A stretch of DNA of 64,000 nucleotides. Origin: JBECKX01 sp964468475 (GTDB lineage Bacteria; Zixibacteria; MSB-5A5; CAIYYT01). Every line of letters begins with the position of its first letter. Positions within the stretch are counted from its first letter, which is position 1. The notes beneath the pieces were generated by a model that did not search any database, had not been told where the DNA came from, and saw only the letters and a list, made by a program, of their open reading frames with translations. The DNA is taken from contig CAYXUL010000001.1 of the NCBI GenBank assembly GCA_964468475.1, forward strand, positions 62,001 to 126,000, in the 5' to 3' direction. Below are positions 42,163 through 50,547 of the stretch, piece by piece. A program made the position numbers and the translations under genes.

Positions 42163-44751
42163 TTACTTCATCAGAATCATCTTCTTGGTTGCCGTGAACT
42201 TATCAGTGGAAAGTTTATAGAAATAAACACCACTGGCAGATCCATTAGCATCCCAAGTGACATCGACGTGGCCAATGCCCGTTCCGTTATAGCTCTGAAC
42301 CAGCTGACCATTCACATTGTAAATAGCCAGATTCCAGTCGGTGGCGACTGGGAGATCGAATCCAATCTTCGTTGATGGGTTGAATGGATTCGGCACATTC
42401 TGAGACAGTGAGAACTCGGTCGGAAGCGCGGTCTTCGTGATCGAGGTATTCATGAGGTTACCGAAGTAGTCGGAGACCTCAACACTGCTCAGTTCAGCGC
42501 CTTCGACAGTCACAAGCTCATTGGTACCATCAGGAATAGACCGAGTCATGTCGTCTGTTCCGGACCAAATAAGCATGTGGACCTGACCATCGCGTTGGAC
42601 ATAGTCAACCTTCATGTCTGACTGGTTCGTGATATTCACGTTACCGGTGACATTAAAGGTCAAGTACATCGCGCCGATAGCGTCAGGGCTAACGGTTGAA
42701 ATGGTTCCGTTGTTGAGTTGGACCTCAGCCGTAGCTGAGAACGGAGCCATCTTACCGTAGGCAACAGCGTCGCCGACGATGATACGCAGCAGGTAAACCA
42801 AGTCACCCACTGTCAGCGTCTGGCCGTCGTTGTTGACATCGGAAGCGGCAGTCTGTGCAGCACGGAATTGCGGATTCGGACTCAGGACGGAGCTGCCATA
42901 CAGGAAGTAGTTCGTGTACAGCACGGCGTCCGCGATCTCGTTCCGGATTCCGTTAAGGTTCAGATCACCAGGGGCGTCGATCGAGTCTCTACAGACGATA
43001 TCAACCCCGCCATTCTGGAAGTTGACGACGGTATCTGGTTGATACTTCTGGCCCAAGACGTTGATACAGTCTTCACCGCTGGTAAGACCCTGCCAACCAC
43101 CAACATTGGGATCGCCAGTGATCTCGCCTGCAGAATCATAACCATAAACATGCGAAGCGATGAACAGCGTGTCACCGGTAATCGATGAGAACGTGTTGTC
43201 GCCGCAGTCAAGCCAGAAGAACTGGATCGGAACGTACTGACAGTCGTAGGACAGATCGCCTGTCACCAGGAAGTTCAGCACGGCAAGATCGGTCTCGGGA
43301 CCATCAGGTCCGGGACGTCCTTCGCCGTAGCAGGTCGGATGATTTGCGCCGTTGTTGTAATCAGCAATCGCAACGATGCGAAGCAGACCACTCGGGCAGG
43401 ACCCGCTGCAGTTTCCGGTGGCGCCATAGCGGTAAGTGAAATATTCAAAGCCGCAGGCCTGGAGAATATCACCAGGATCAGCGTCGATGAATGAAAGCGC
43501 TGAGGCGTCATAGCCTAACAAAAGATCATAACCGCCAAATCCTTCAGTCCAGTGGCTTAACTGCACCGAGACTGACTCATAACCACCCTGAATGGTGTTG
43601 TGGGTCTTCTCGATTACGACCTGGAAGGTCGGCGCCACGTGGATGGTGAACTGGCAGGTGGTCACTTCGCAGCCGTCGGTCACGTCAATAGCGACGACGA
43701 AATCACCAAGATAGGAATCGTCGCCAAACGTGGTCGGCCAGCTCCAGACACCGGTGTTCGGATCGACCGTAAACGGACCAGCCGTGGTCGGCCCGGAGAA
43801 GCTGTTCAGTGAATACTGAAGCGGCAACGGGCAGTTATCCGGATCAACGGCAATTACCTGGCCATCAGCTGTCCAGCCCCAATACAGGAATGTTTCGGAG
43901 CCAGGAGCCGGGCAATCGGTAAATGTCGGAGCGTCGGTCTGAAGTGAGACCTCGAACGTGCAACTTCCGGTGCCTCCCCATTCATCTGTTACCTGCACCG
44001 TGATCTCATAGAGACCACAGACGCCGGCGACAGCCGGGGGATCCCACACATACTGACCCTGATCGTTGATCTGACCCGGTCCGCTCGTGACTGCCCAGCT
44101 CTCGTTGGGATTGCCGGTGCAGGCATTGTCGGGATCGGTCTTATCAAAATCATACTGGACGATGTCACAGGCATTGAAAACCAGCGCCTGTGCAGGGCAG
44201 TTTGAAACTGTCGGCGCAGTGTTGTATACGCGATATGTACCGGCATTAACGGTAAGGTTCGCGAGAGCAGCATTAGCGTCGACAAACTGTGTGGAAGCGA
44301 CTACGGGGTCGGCATCGACCACCCAATCGCCACCATCTTCAAGCACGAATTGACCAGTATCACAAGTGGTGGTAACTGTAAACGTAAAGTCATAACTACC
44401 GGCCGGCATAATGATCGGCGTGGCACAGTCAAATCCGTAGATACGCGTGGTATCTTCGTCGTCTGGGGTCACTTTTGACATATCGACAACAGCACCCGAA
44501 ACGGATGAGACATCAACAGCCGTGACTTCACCGAACGCGTTTGTAACCGACGAGCGCACTTTGGTCATCAGATCAAAAGCAGCGATATCGTCGGTTGTAT
44601 TAACCGTGGCGGTGATCACATTACCGGTGGTATTATACGGAAAACTACCGTCTTGGTAGGTAACCGTAACGTCCGCGAAAATTGAGCTAAACGAGAACAG
44701 AAGCAATCCAGTCAGCAGCAAACAGAAAATCAAACTGTTTCTTTGCTTCAT
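42163..44751 (-). CDS. Large secreted multidomain protein: Ig-like repeats, cohesin-like, dockerin, sorting domain
   Basis: This 862-aa protein has a signal peptide (to about residue 27). Ig/cadherin-like strand repeats follow (about 180-390; AITVDP... VDPNTGVWSWP). Next are a cohesin-like domain (about 390-520; VQLSHWTEGFGGYDLLLGYDASAL) and a type I dockerin with two calcium loops (GDLNLNGIRNEIAD and SDVNNDGQTLTVGD, about 600-660). The C-terminal tail QNVPNPFNPSTKIGFDL...ATKKMILMK is a FlgD-Ig-like/T9SS type A-like sorting domain. ATG 44751 has AAGGAG upstream. It carries both a cohesin-like module and a dockerin, so it could join a surface assembly. Confidence 0.87.
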   Translation of the reverse strand: MKQRNSLIFCLLLTGLLLFSFSSIFADVTVTYQDGSFPYNTTGNVITATVNTTDDIAAFDLMTKVRSSVTNAFGEVTAVDVSSVSGAVVDMSKVTPDDEDTTRIYGFDCATPIIMPAGSYDFTFTVTTTCDTGQFVLEDGGDWVVDADPVVASTQFVDANAALANLTVNAGTYRVYNTAPTVSNCPAQALVFNACDIVQYDFDKTDPDNACTGNPNESWAVTSGPGQINDQGQYVWDPPAVAGVCGLYEITVQVTDEWGGTGSCTFEVSLQTDAPTFTDCPAPGSETFLYWGWTADGQVIAVDPDNCPLPLQYSLNSFSGPTTAGPFTVDPNTGVWSWPTTFGDDSYLGDFVVAIDVTDGCEVTTCQFTIHVAPTFQVVIEKTHNTIQGGYESVSVQLSHWTEGFGGYDLLLGYDASALSFIDADPGDILQACGFEYFTYRYGATGNCSGSCPSGLLRIVAIADYNNGANHPTCYGEGRPGPDGPETDLAVLNFLVTGDLSYDCQYVPIQFFWLDCGDNTFSSITGDTLFIASHVYGYDSAGEITGDPNVGGWQGLTSGEDCINVLGQKYQPDTVVNFQNGGVDIVCRDSIDAPGDLNLNGIRNEIADAVLYTNYFLYGSSVLSPNPQFRAAQTAASDVNNDGQTLTVGDLVYLLRIIVGDAVAYGKMAPFSATAEVQLNNGTISTVSPDAIGAMYLTFNVTGNVNITNQSDMKVDYVQRDGQVHMLIWSGTDDMTRSIPDGTNELVTVEGAELSSVEVSDYFGNLMNTSITKTALPTEFSLSQNVPNPFNPSTKIGFDLPVATDWNLAIYNVNGQLVQSYNGTGIGHVDVTWDANGSASGVYFYKLSTDKFTATKKMILMK

Positions 44752-45642
44752 TATAAATGCTCCTTAATGCTCTAATCAAAAATTACAGAAAACGTTTTTT
44801 GGCGAGACCAATCAGAAAGCTTGTTTCCTCTGACCTGCTCGCAGTTAACATTTCGTCAAGCCTTGATGGCCGACAAAACGCGGAATATTCAGTAGATAGA
44901 AGTCTATTCAAGGGGTAATCGTTGCAGCGGCAGATTGTGCACTAATGTAACATAGTAATGTAACATTAGCTAAATCGCGTGCTTACGACAGGGATCGCGG
45001 AAATAACAAAGATAAGCTTCCGACAAGCGTTCGAAAGTATGTGTACGAGAAAGTTTAAAACCCTAGACGCCTGTAATATAGCGGCTCGGGAAATTGTGTC
45101 AACAGCTTTTTTGCCTTTATTCTCAAGATTTTCGCAGTGCTTATTGCCTGAAAGGAGGCTAGTCATTCGATTCATTCGACTCATTCGTCCCCGTTTCTTC
45201 CCCATCCCCCCACATTCTCGCGCCCGGCCACAAACTGTACCGCTGAGCACAGCAGCGATTGCCCTACGCACTGACTTATTGCGGCGAGATGAGCTTGACA
45301 TCCACAGTTTTGACGAAAATCCGTGAACGAAGGGATCGTCAGCCCTGAACGCAACTGAATGGATACCAGAGCCGTTCCTCCAATAACATTGCATTCAAAT
45401 GGCAAACCACAGCCGTTGGGCACTTATTTAACGCACGTTAGCCATGATTATCATACAAATATTGGCATATCCACAATAAGCCATACTACCATATGTACAT
45501 ATAAACGAGCGGTAAATGCCAATAGATATAAAAACCGGCGACCCTGATGTGCGGGCCGCCGGTCTGTGAATTTGTACTCGGGAATTTAATCGTTAGTCGC
45601 CTGAAAAACGAAAGCTCTGCAGGAACAGAAACCTGTTGAAAT
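44752..45642. other. Long intergenic region with short tandem repeats
   Basis: About 890 bases lack a gene I can support. It contains two copies of TAATGTAACAT spaced 13 bases apart (44943-44953 and 44956-44966), possible binding sites. It also has a three-copy 9-bp tandem repeat TCATTCGAY/TCATTCGTC (45163-45189) and the terminator of the downstream YceI-like gene at its right end. A 142-codon minus-strand frame at 44966-45394 has no recognisable domain or start signal. No tRNA or rRNA signature is visible. Confidence 0.5.
45525..45563 (-). terminator. Rho-independent terminator of the YceI-like gene
   Basis: On the minus strand an 11-bp stem ACCGGCGGCCC, with one G-T wobble against GGGTCGCCGGT, closes an 8-base loop (plus coordinates 45534-45563). 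It is followed by TTTTTATAT. It lies about 80 bases after the stop at 45643. Confidence 0.85.
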
Positions 45643-46389
45643 CTACCGCCCTCCGCCCGACTCGCTGCCAGCCATATTGTCGTTCGTGGATTCGCCCGAC
45701 ATGGAAGTGTCAGCCGGCAGCTGGTACTCCGAGGAAGCGTAAATGTCAAACTGCAACTGCACCTGATCGTTCACCATTAATCGATTCTCTTTCGGCACCT
45801 CGATCCCAAAGCTGGAGAGCCTGAACGGGATCGTTCCGTCGATGTGCAGCACATCTCCCGGCATTCTGGTCGCCGTGATCTTATTTCCCTGGAGGTAGCG
45901 TAGCCCAAGGATGATCGAAACGGTATCGACCTGATCACCCATTTTCAGCTCGCCACGCCCGTTGACCTCAATACGCTTCTCGTTCTCCATTTTATATATG
46001 CGCCCCTCGTTGATTCCCAGGAGCGTGAACTCAAGAGTCTGTGCATCCCCGAAGTTGATGTAGTCTTTCGAGAGAATCCGTGTGTCCAGATCCTGGTAGC
46101 CGGTTGTGAGAGAGGGTACGTTGACTGAGAGATCCAGGCGCGGAGCATTCTGCACAGAATCGATATAGAAATTACTTGTGAACCTCAGATCGGTAGTCAT
46201 CAACCGAATTGTCTGTAACTGCGCCTTAGAAACGAGCTCGACAAAATTGCGCTGTTGATCACCATCGGCGCGGAAGTCGACGCGATCGGAGTGAATTGAG
46301 ACCTCGGCGCCTCCCTCCTGAGCAACCAGATTAGCGCTAAAACAAATCGACCCAACAAGGGTGAGCAGAACCACCAATATTTGCTTCAT
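45643..46389 (-). CDS. Secreted YceI-like domain protein
   Basis: This 248-aa protein from ATG 46389 (GGGAGGA upstream) has a signal peptide ending near LVAQEGG. The middle reads as a lipocalin-like barrel of the YceI type: VDFRADGDQQRNFVELVSKAQLQTIRL, then repeated strands with the pattern DGTIPFRLSSFGI. YceI-family proteins bind isoprenoid lipids in the periplasm. A Ser/Gly-rich tail (SGESTNDNMAGSESGGGR) is unusual. It lies downstream of the ROK kinase gene on the same strand, with a 180-base gap. Confidence 0.7.
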   Translation of the reverse strand: MKQILVVLLTLVGSICFSANLVAQEGGAEVSIHSDRVDFRADGDQQRNFVELVSKAQLQTIRLMTTDLRFTSNFYIDSVQNAPRLDLSVNVPSLTTGYQDLDTRILSKDYINFGDAQTLEFTLLGINEGRIYKMENEKRIEVNGRGELKMGDQVDTVSIILGLRYLQGNKITATRMPGDVLHIDGTIPFRLSSFGIEVPKENRLMVNDQVQLQFDIYASSEYQLPADTSMSGESTNDNMAGSESGGGR

Positions 46390-46572
46390 TCTTCGAAATC
46401 CTCCCAGCTTAGCAGCTTTAATCAGCGCGGAATATAGTTGGCGGTATCGAGAGAAGCAAGCACTAAAGCTCAATCATCGGCGGCAGTAAATCGCGTCCTC
46501 CACCTTAAGAATTCTGCCCGTCCAGTGGGAGTCAGAGCGCGAGTAATCGCTGATATGCCAATATGCGCATAT

Positions 46573-47508
46573 TCACAATAAGCGATGCTCAAGGGGCAAC
46601 AGCGCTGCGCCGAGTACGCCGGCGAAGTTGCCCAGCTGAGCCGGAAGCACCTTGACGGCGTGATACGAGGCTTTGGAGGCGTATTGGCGAAGAAAACGGC
46701 GAACGGCATTGAAATATGTTCTGCCGCCAAGGGCTACACCGCCGCCAATTACCACTACTTCAGGATTAAGGATTTCCAGGGCCGATCCAATTCCACAGGC
46801 AAGGTAGTCGGCTGATTTCCTGATAGCTGAGACGGCGTGAGGATCGCCCAGCCTGGCACGGTCAAACACCCACTTGCTGTCCGCGAGTTTTGGCGCTCTC
46901 TCGCCGTAGAAGCGCACGAATGACTCAGCATTAACGTACATCTCAAGGCAGCCCCGCTTGCCGCACTGACACGGATAACCGCCCTTCACGATGATGCTGT
47001 GCCCCAGTTCGGCTCCGGCGTAAGTGGAGCCACGCCACATCTTGTTGCCCAGGATTATTCCTGAGCCCAGGCCGGTACCCACGGTAAGATAGAGTCCCGA
47101 GCTATGTCCTTTGCCGGCGCCGAATGAATGTTCAGCCAGGGCCATGGCGTTCGCATCGTTATCGACGAAGATTTTGACGCCAAGTTCGCCGTTGAGCTCC
47201 CGGCTCAGGTCACCCGTAATGTCGGCGCCGCGCCACTGCCGAACATTCGGCGAACCCGAAACCACCCTGCCCTGCTCGATATCCACGTGCCCCGGGCTAC
47301 CAATTCCGACAGTCGCAAAATGCAGGTTCCGCGAACGAGCAACTTCGTCCAGCTCTCGTAGAATTGTCGCAAACTGCGAAATAATCTTCTTTCGTGTCCT
47401 GCCGGTGGAAACAGAATCGCTATGAGCTATCTCGCCGTCGTCTGTCGCCAGGCCATACTTGATGTTAGTGCCGCCGAGATCAATCCCTGCATACAGTCGC
47501 TTTTTCAT
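46573..47508 (-). CDS. ROK-family sugar kinase
   Basis: This 311-aa protein from ATG 47508 (TTGGAG upstream) has the ATP-binding GIDLGGTNIKYG, the catalytic-region VDNDANAMALAE, the phosphate loop TVGTGLGSGIILG and the ROK zinc motif GGYPCQCGKRGCLEMY. All are intact. ROK proteins phosphorylate glucose, mannose or N-acetylmannosamine, and some are regulators; this one lacks an N-terminal HTH and so is a kinase. It stands alone. Confidence 0.92.
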   Translation of the reverse strand: MKKRLYAGIDLGGTNIKYGLATDDGEIAHSDSVSTGRTRKKIISQFATILRELDEVARSRNLHFATVGIGSPGHVDIEQGRVVSGSPNVRQWRGADITGDLSRELNGELGVKIFVDNDANAMALAEHSFGAGKGHSSGLYLTVGTGLGSGIILGNKMWRGSTYAGAELGHSIIVKGGYPCQCGKRGCLEMYVNAESFVRFYGERAPKLADSKWVFDRARLGDPHAVSAIRKSADYLACGIGSALEILNPEVVVIGGGVALGGRTYFNAVRRFLRQYASKASYHAVKVLPAQLGNFAGVLGAALLPLEHRLL

Positions 47509-47575
47509 ACTCCAATCATTCGATGATCTGATCTTGAGCGCAAGTCTTTTTGTCCACACCTCAGCTGAAATCACC

Positions 47576-47612
47576 CAAAAAGAGAGGTCGATCACATTTG
47601 TGACTGACCTCT
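47576..47612 (-). terminator. Rho-independent terminator of dockerin protein 1
   Basis: On the minus strand GAGAGGTC pairs with GACCTCTC, with an inner TCACA/TGTGA stem (plus coordinates 47582-47612), followed by TTTTTGGG. It lies about 40 bases beyond the stop at 47650. Confidence 0.85.
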
Positions 47613-47649
47613 CGATATTGCCGCTGTGAAATAAATCTGAGCTATGCGA

Positions 47650-48822
47650 CTATTTCTTGTAGTTGGGCTGTCCGGTACACGGATCGCAGGTGATTTCTCC
47701 GTTACCAAAGATATAGTTAATCTGCATCACAATATCAGCAATGCTGAAATGTCCATCGCAGTTGGCGTCAAAACTGGGATATTGCGGTTTGAGCTTGACA
47801 TAGACGTCAACGACCTTCGGTGAGCCGATCGCATCGGTAGAAGTAATCACTATCGTGCCGTGGTGGGTACCGATAGCCATTCCCGTAATGTCTGGGGTAA
47901 CATCGACGGTTTGTCCGGACACCCCCGAGCTGACCGAGGTTTGAATCCAACTAGTCGCCGTTAGAGACCAGGAGAACGGGGTGCCATCGCTTTGAATGGC
48001 AAATGATTGCGGATCGGGATTTGGGTAGTTGGCCAGTGTCTCAAAATAGAGAGAGTCAGGCGCAACTGTCATTGTGGGATACATTTCAACCGCCCCCGCG
48101 GTAACAGCGGGAGTCGCTATTGTCAGGGCTGAGTAGCTATTGAGGCCCAAATCGCCGTACACGTAATGCGGAAACTGATATGATTCGCTCAGCGATGTTG
48201 TATCAAGAGATACTGTTCCACCGGCGCTCCCAGAATAGGATACGGAAACGTTGGCAAGTATGTAGGCTCCGGGCGGTGCGCCATCATTGGGAATAGCACT
48301 GAATTGCACGATTCCCTGATCACCCGTCCAGTTGGAGTTGAATAATACGAAAAACTGATTGTCCTCGCGATCGACGCTGATGACAGAGACCGTGCCGCTG
48401 GTTGTGGTCGCGCGGAACGGAACGAGCAGATCATCTACATAGTTCGTCGCTTTCAGCAAAATCGGTACAGTCACCTGACCCGATCCGGCCGGAATTGCAG
48501 CGCTCCCGAGAAACAGCGAATCGGTTCCCGGCATTATATTGTAGGCGGGGTGCGGTGGGCACGACCCGACAGGATAGCCAAAGAAAAGCCAGCCGGTGTA
48601 GTAGCGGCTATCTCCCAGATTGAAGCCGGCACGGCCATCGATATCGCCCAGCCCGGCTGGAAGCGCAGCATGACCAACGAGCACCTCACTGCAATATACC
48701 AGGTCGGAAACGTTCGTGGAACCATCCTGATTCATGTCAAAGCAGGGATGAGTAGTCTGCGATAGTGCGAAGGGCGATAGAAGTACACAGACTAAAGCCA
48801 CCATTAGAACCGTTCGCTTCAT
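47650..48822 (-). CDS. Secreted dockerin-type protein, paralogue 1
   Basis: This is a 390-aa protein from ATG 48822 (AGGAGGTG upstream). A signal peptide (to about residue 21, ALSQTT) is followed by calcium loops DMNQDGSTNVSDL and DIDGRAGFNLGDS, a dockerin-like pair at residues 25-70. A cohesin-like strand region comes next, then a BACON/Ig-like domain around residues 250-345, and a last calcium loop DANCDGHFSIADI near the C-terminus. It lacks the C-terminal sorting domain of the larger proteins and ends GQPNYKK. The next gene upstream is a paralogue of the same length. Confidence 0.83.
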   Translation of the reverse strand: MKRTVLMVALVCVLLSPFALSQTTHPCFDMNQDGSTNVSDLVYCSEVLVGHAALPAGLGDIDGRAGFNLGDSRYYTGWLFFGYPVGSCPPHPAYNIMPGTDSLFLGSAAIPAGSGQVTVPILLKATNYVDDLLVPFRATTTSGTVSVISVDREDNQFFVLFNSNWTGDQGIVQFSAIPNDGAPPGAYILANVSVSYSGSAGGTVSLDTTSLSESYQFPHYVYGDLGLNSYSALTIATPAVTAGAVEMYPTMTVAPDSLYFETLANYPNPDPQSFAIQSDGTPFSWSLTATSWIQTSVSSGVSGQTVDVTPDITGMAIGTHHGTIVITSTDAIGSPKVVDVYVKLKPQYPSFDANCDGHFSIADIVMQINYIFGNGEITCDPCTGQPNYKK

Positions 48823-48914
48823 CGTACACCTCCTGGAGTAAATGGGAAGACGACTGAGAGTCATCTATAATATTGTTTCTTTCAGCTAAGCCTTGAGAGT
48901 GCGGGTTGAAATTT

Positions 48915-48944
48915 ATGATAAGCCTGAAGGTGATTCACTGTCAA
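48915..48944 (-). promoter_or_regulatory. Promoter of dockerin protein 1
   Basis: On the minus strand TTGACA and TATCAT are separated by 18 bases, ending about 90 bases upstream of the start at 48822. A similar CCTTGACAG sequence lies upstream of the paralogue near 50410, but there the -10 is poor. Confidence 0.65.
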
Positions 48945-49056
48945 GGATTTTCGATATATTACTCTACGAAGTGTTGCCGCGACCATCTGAGACGGGCCGC
49001 AGGAGAACAGATATGCCATGCCTGCAGTAGGCTGAAGCCACCGGTCCAAAATGATA

Positions 49057-49084
49057 GAGGCCCACTACGACTGCTGTGGGCCTC
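49057..49084 (-). terminator. Terminator-like hairpin after dockerin protein 2
   Basis: A perfect 9-bp stem GAGGCCCAC/GTGGGCCTC with a 10-base loop lies 39 bases after the stop at 49123. The following minus-strand bases TATCATTTT are only partly T-rich, so termination may be weaker. Confidence 0.6.
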
Positions 49085-49122
49085 CCAGAACTTATCTACT
49101 TAGTTCAAAAGATAAATGACGG

Positions 49123-50295
49123 CTATTTCTTGTAGTTGGGCTGTCCGGTACACGGATCGCAGGTGATTTCTCCGTTACCAAAGATATAGTTAATCTGCAT
49201 CACAATATCAGCAATGCTGAAATGTCCATCGCAGTTGGCATCAAAACTGGGATATTGCGGTTTGAGCTTGACATAGACATCGACAATCTTCGGGGAGCCT
49301 AACGCATCGGTTGAGGTGATCACAATTGTCCCGTGGTGGGTCCCCACGGCCATTCCGGTTATGTCTGGAGTTACTTCGACGCTCTGCCCTGAAATGCCTG
49401 ATGTAATTGAGGTTTGAATCCAGCTGGTTGCCGTCAATGTCCAGGCGAACGGCCCTCCGTCACTCTGCACGGTAAACGACTGGGGATCAGGATTCGGGTA
49501 GTTGACAAGGGTCTCATAATACATTGAGTCCGGGGCAACCGACATTGTGGGAAATTGTTGGTTAGATCCGGTGACCACCGCAGGCGTTGCAATCGTGAGG
49601 GCGGAATAATCATTCAGGGAGACGTCACCATAGACATAGTGTGGAAACTGATAGGATTCCCCCAGGGAGGTTGTATCGAGCGACACCGTACCGCCTGAAC
49701 TGCCGGAATAGTTGACTGTGACTGAACCGAGAAAATATGTACCCGGAGGTGCCTGATCCGACACAACTGAGCTAAACTGCACGATACCCTGACTCCCTGT
49801 TCTGTTGTAATTGAACAAGGTCAGAACTGCAGAACCCTGGGCGGCAACATCGCCGACAGTCACGCTGCCGCTAGTTGTGGTCACATGAAAAGGGATAAGC
49901 AAATCGTCAACATTATTGATCGCTTTGAGGACGATTGGCAGATTTACCTGACCATCGCCTGCAGGAATTGACGAGCTTCCGAGATAGACAGTATCCGCAC
50001 CCGGCAATATCGTGTATGCGGGATGCGGCGGGCAAGTTCCGGCAGGGTATCCAAAGAAGATCCAGCCGGTATAGTAACGACTATCTCCCAAATTGAAACC
50101 TGCTCTGCCATCGATATCGCCTAGACCGGCCGGCAGCGGAACGTGGCCGACGAATATGTCACTGCTGTAAACTAAATCGATGATGTCAGTCGATCCATCC
50201 TGGTTGAGATCAAAGCATGGCTGGGTCGGCTGTGCGTAGCTCAGCGAGCAGAAGATAGCCAGTGATAGAGACACTAGCAGAATCGTTCGCTTCAT
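49123..50295 (-). CDS. Secreted dockerin-type protein, paralogue 2
   Basis: This 390-aa protein from ATG 50295 (CCAGGAGGTG upstream) has the same domain order as the next gene: signal peptide, calcium loops DLNQDGSTDIIDL and DIDGRAGFNLGDS, cohesin-like and BACON-like regions, and the C-terminal DANCDGHFSIADI. It aligns end to end with that protein without length change. The last 156 bases of the two genes differ at one position, while the rest of the genes is clearly more diverged. The partner could be another surface protein such as the cohesin-bearing 862-aa protein. Confidence 0.83.
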   Translation of the reverse strand: MKRTILLVSLSLAIFCSLSYAQPTQPCFDLNQDGSTDIIDLVYSSDIFVGHVPLPAGLGDIDGRAGFNLGDSRYYTGWIFFGYPAGTCPPHPAYTILPGADTVYLGSSSIPAGDGQVNLPIVLKAINNVDDLLIPFHVTTTSGSVTVGDVAAQGSAVLTLFNYNRTGSQGIVQFSSVVSDQAPPGTYFLGSVTVNYSGSSGGTVSLDTTSLGESYQFPHYVYGDVSLNDYSALTIATPAVVTGSNQQFPTMSVAPDSMYYETLVNYPNPDPQSFTVQSDGGPFAWTLTATSWIQTSITSGISGQSVEVTPDITGMAVGTHHGTIVITSTDALGSPKIVDVYVKLKPQYPSFDANCDGHFSIADIVMQINYIFGNGEITCDPCTGQPNYKK

Positions 50296-50547
50296 AGAAC
50301 ACCTCCTGGAGTGAGTGGGGAGACGACAAATCGTCGCCTTGAGTCGTGCTTTTGTGCACCAAACCTTGAGAATGCGGGCTATAGTAATACAAAACCCAAA
50401 CAATCCAAAACTGTCAAGGACTTTTTGGTAGTTGTTTGGTTACTCGTAGTTTTGTACCGTGGCTTTGACTGCGGGAGGGATCGAAGAAAAGCCCTGAGTG
50501 CCAGAAAAAGGGATTCTATGACTTGCGGCGATGGCGCAACCTTGAAT

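Noticed and set aside
44966..45394. 142-codon minus-strand frame in the long intergenic region
   Set aside because: There is no domain, no ribosome-binding site, and the composition is unlike the neighbours. The repeated RMSRMNRM segment arises from a 9-bp tandem repeat.
45465..46586. 18-of-20 match between 45465-45484 and 46567-46586
   Set aside because: One copy lies at the 3' end of the ROK kinase gene. A match of this quality is expected by chance a few times in a window of this size, and there are no further copies.
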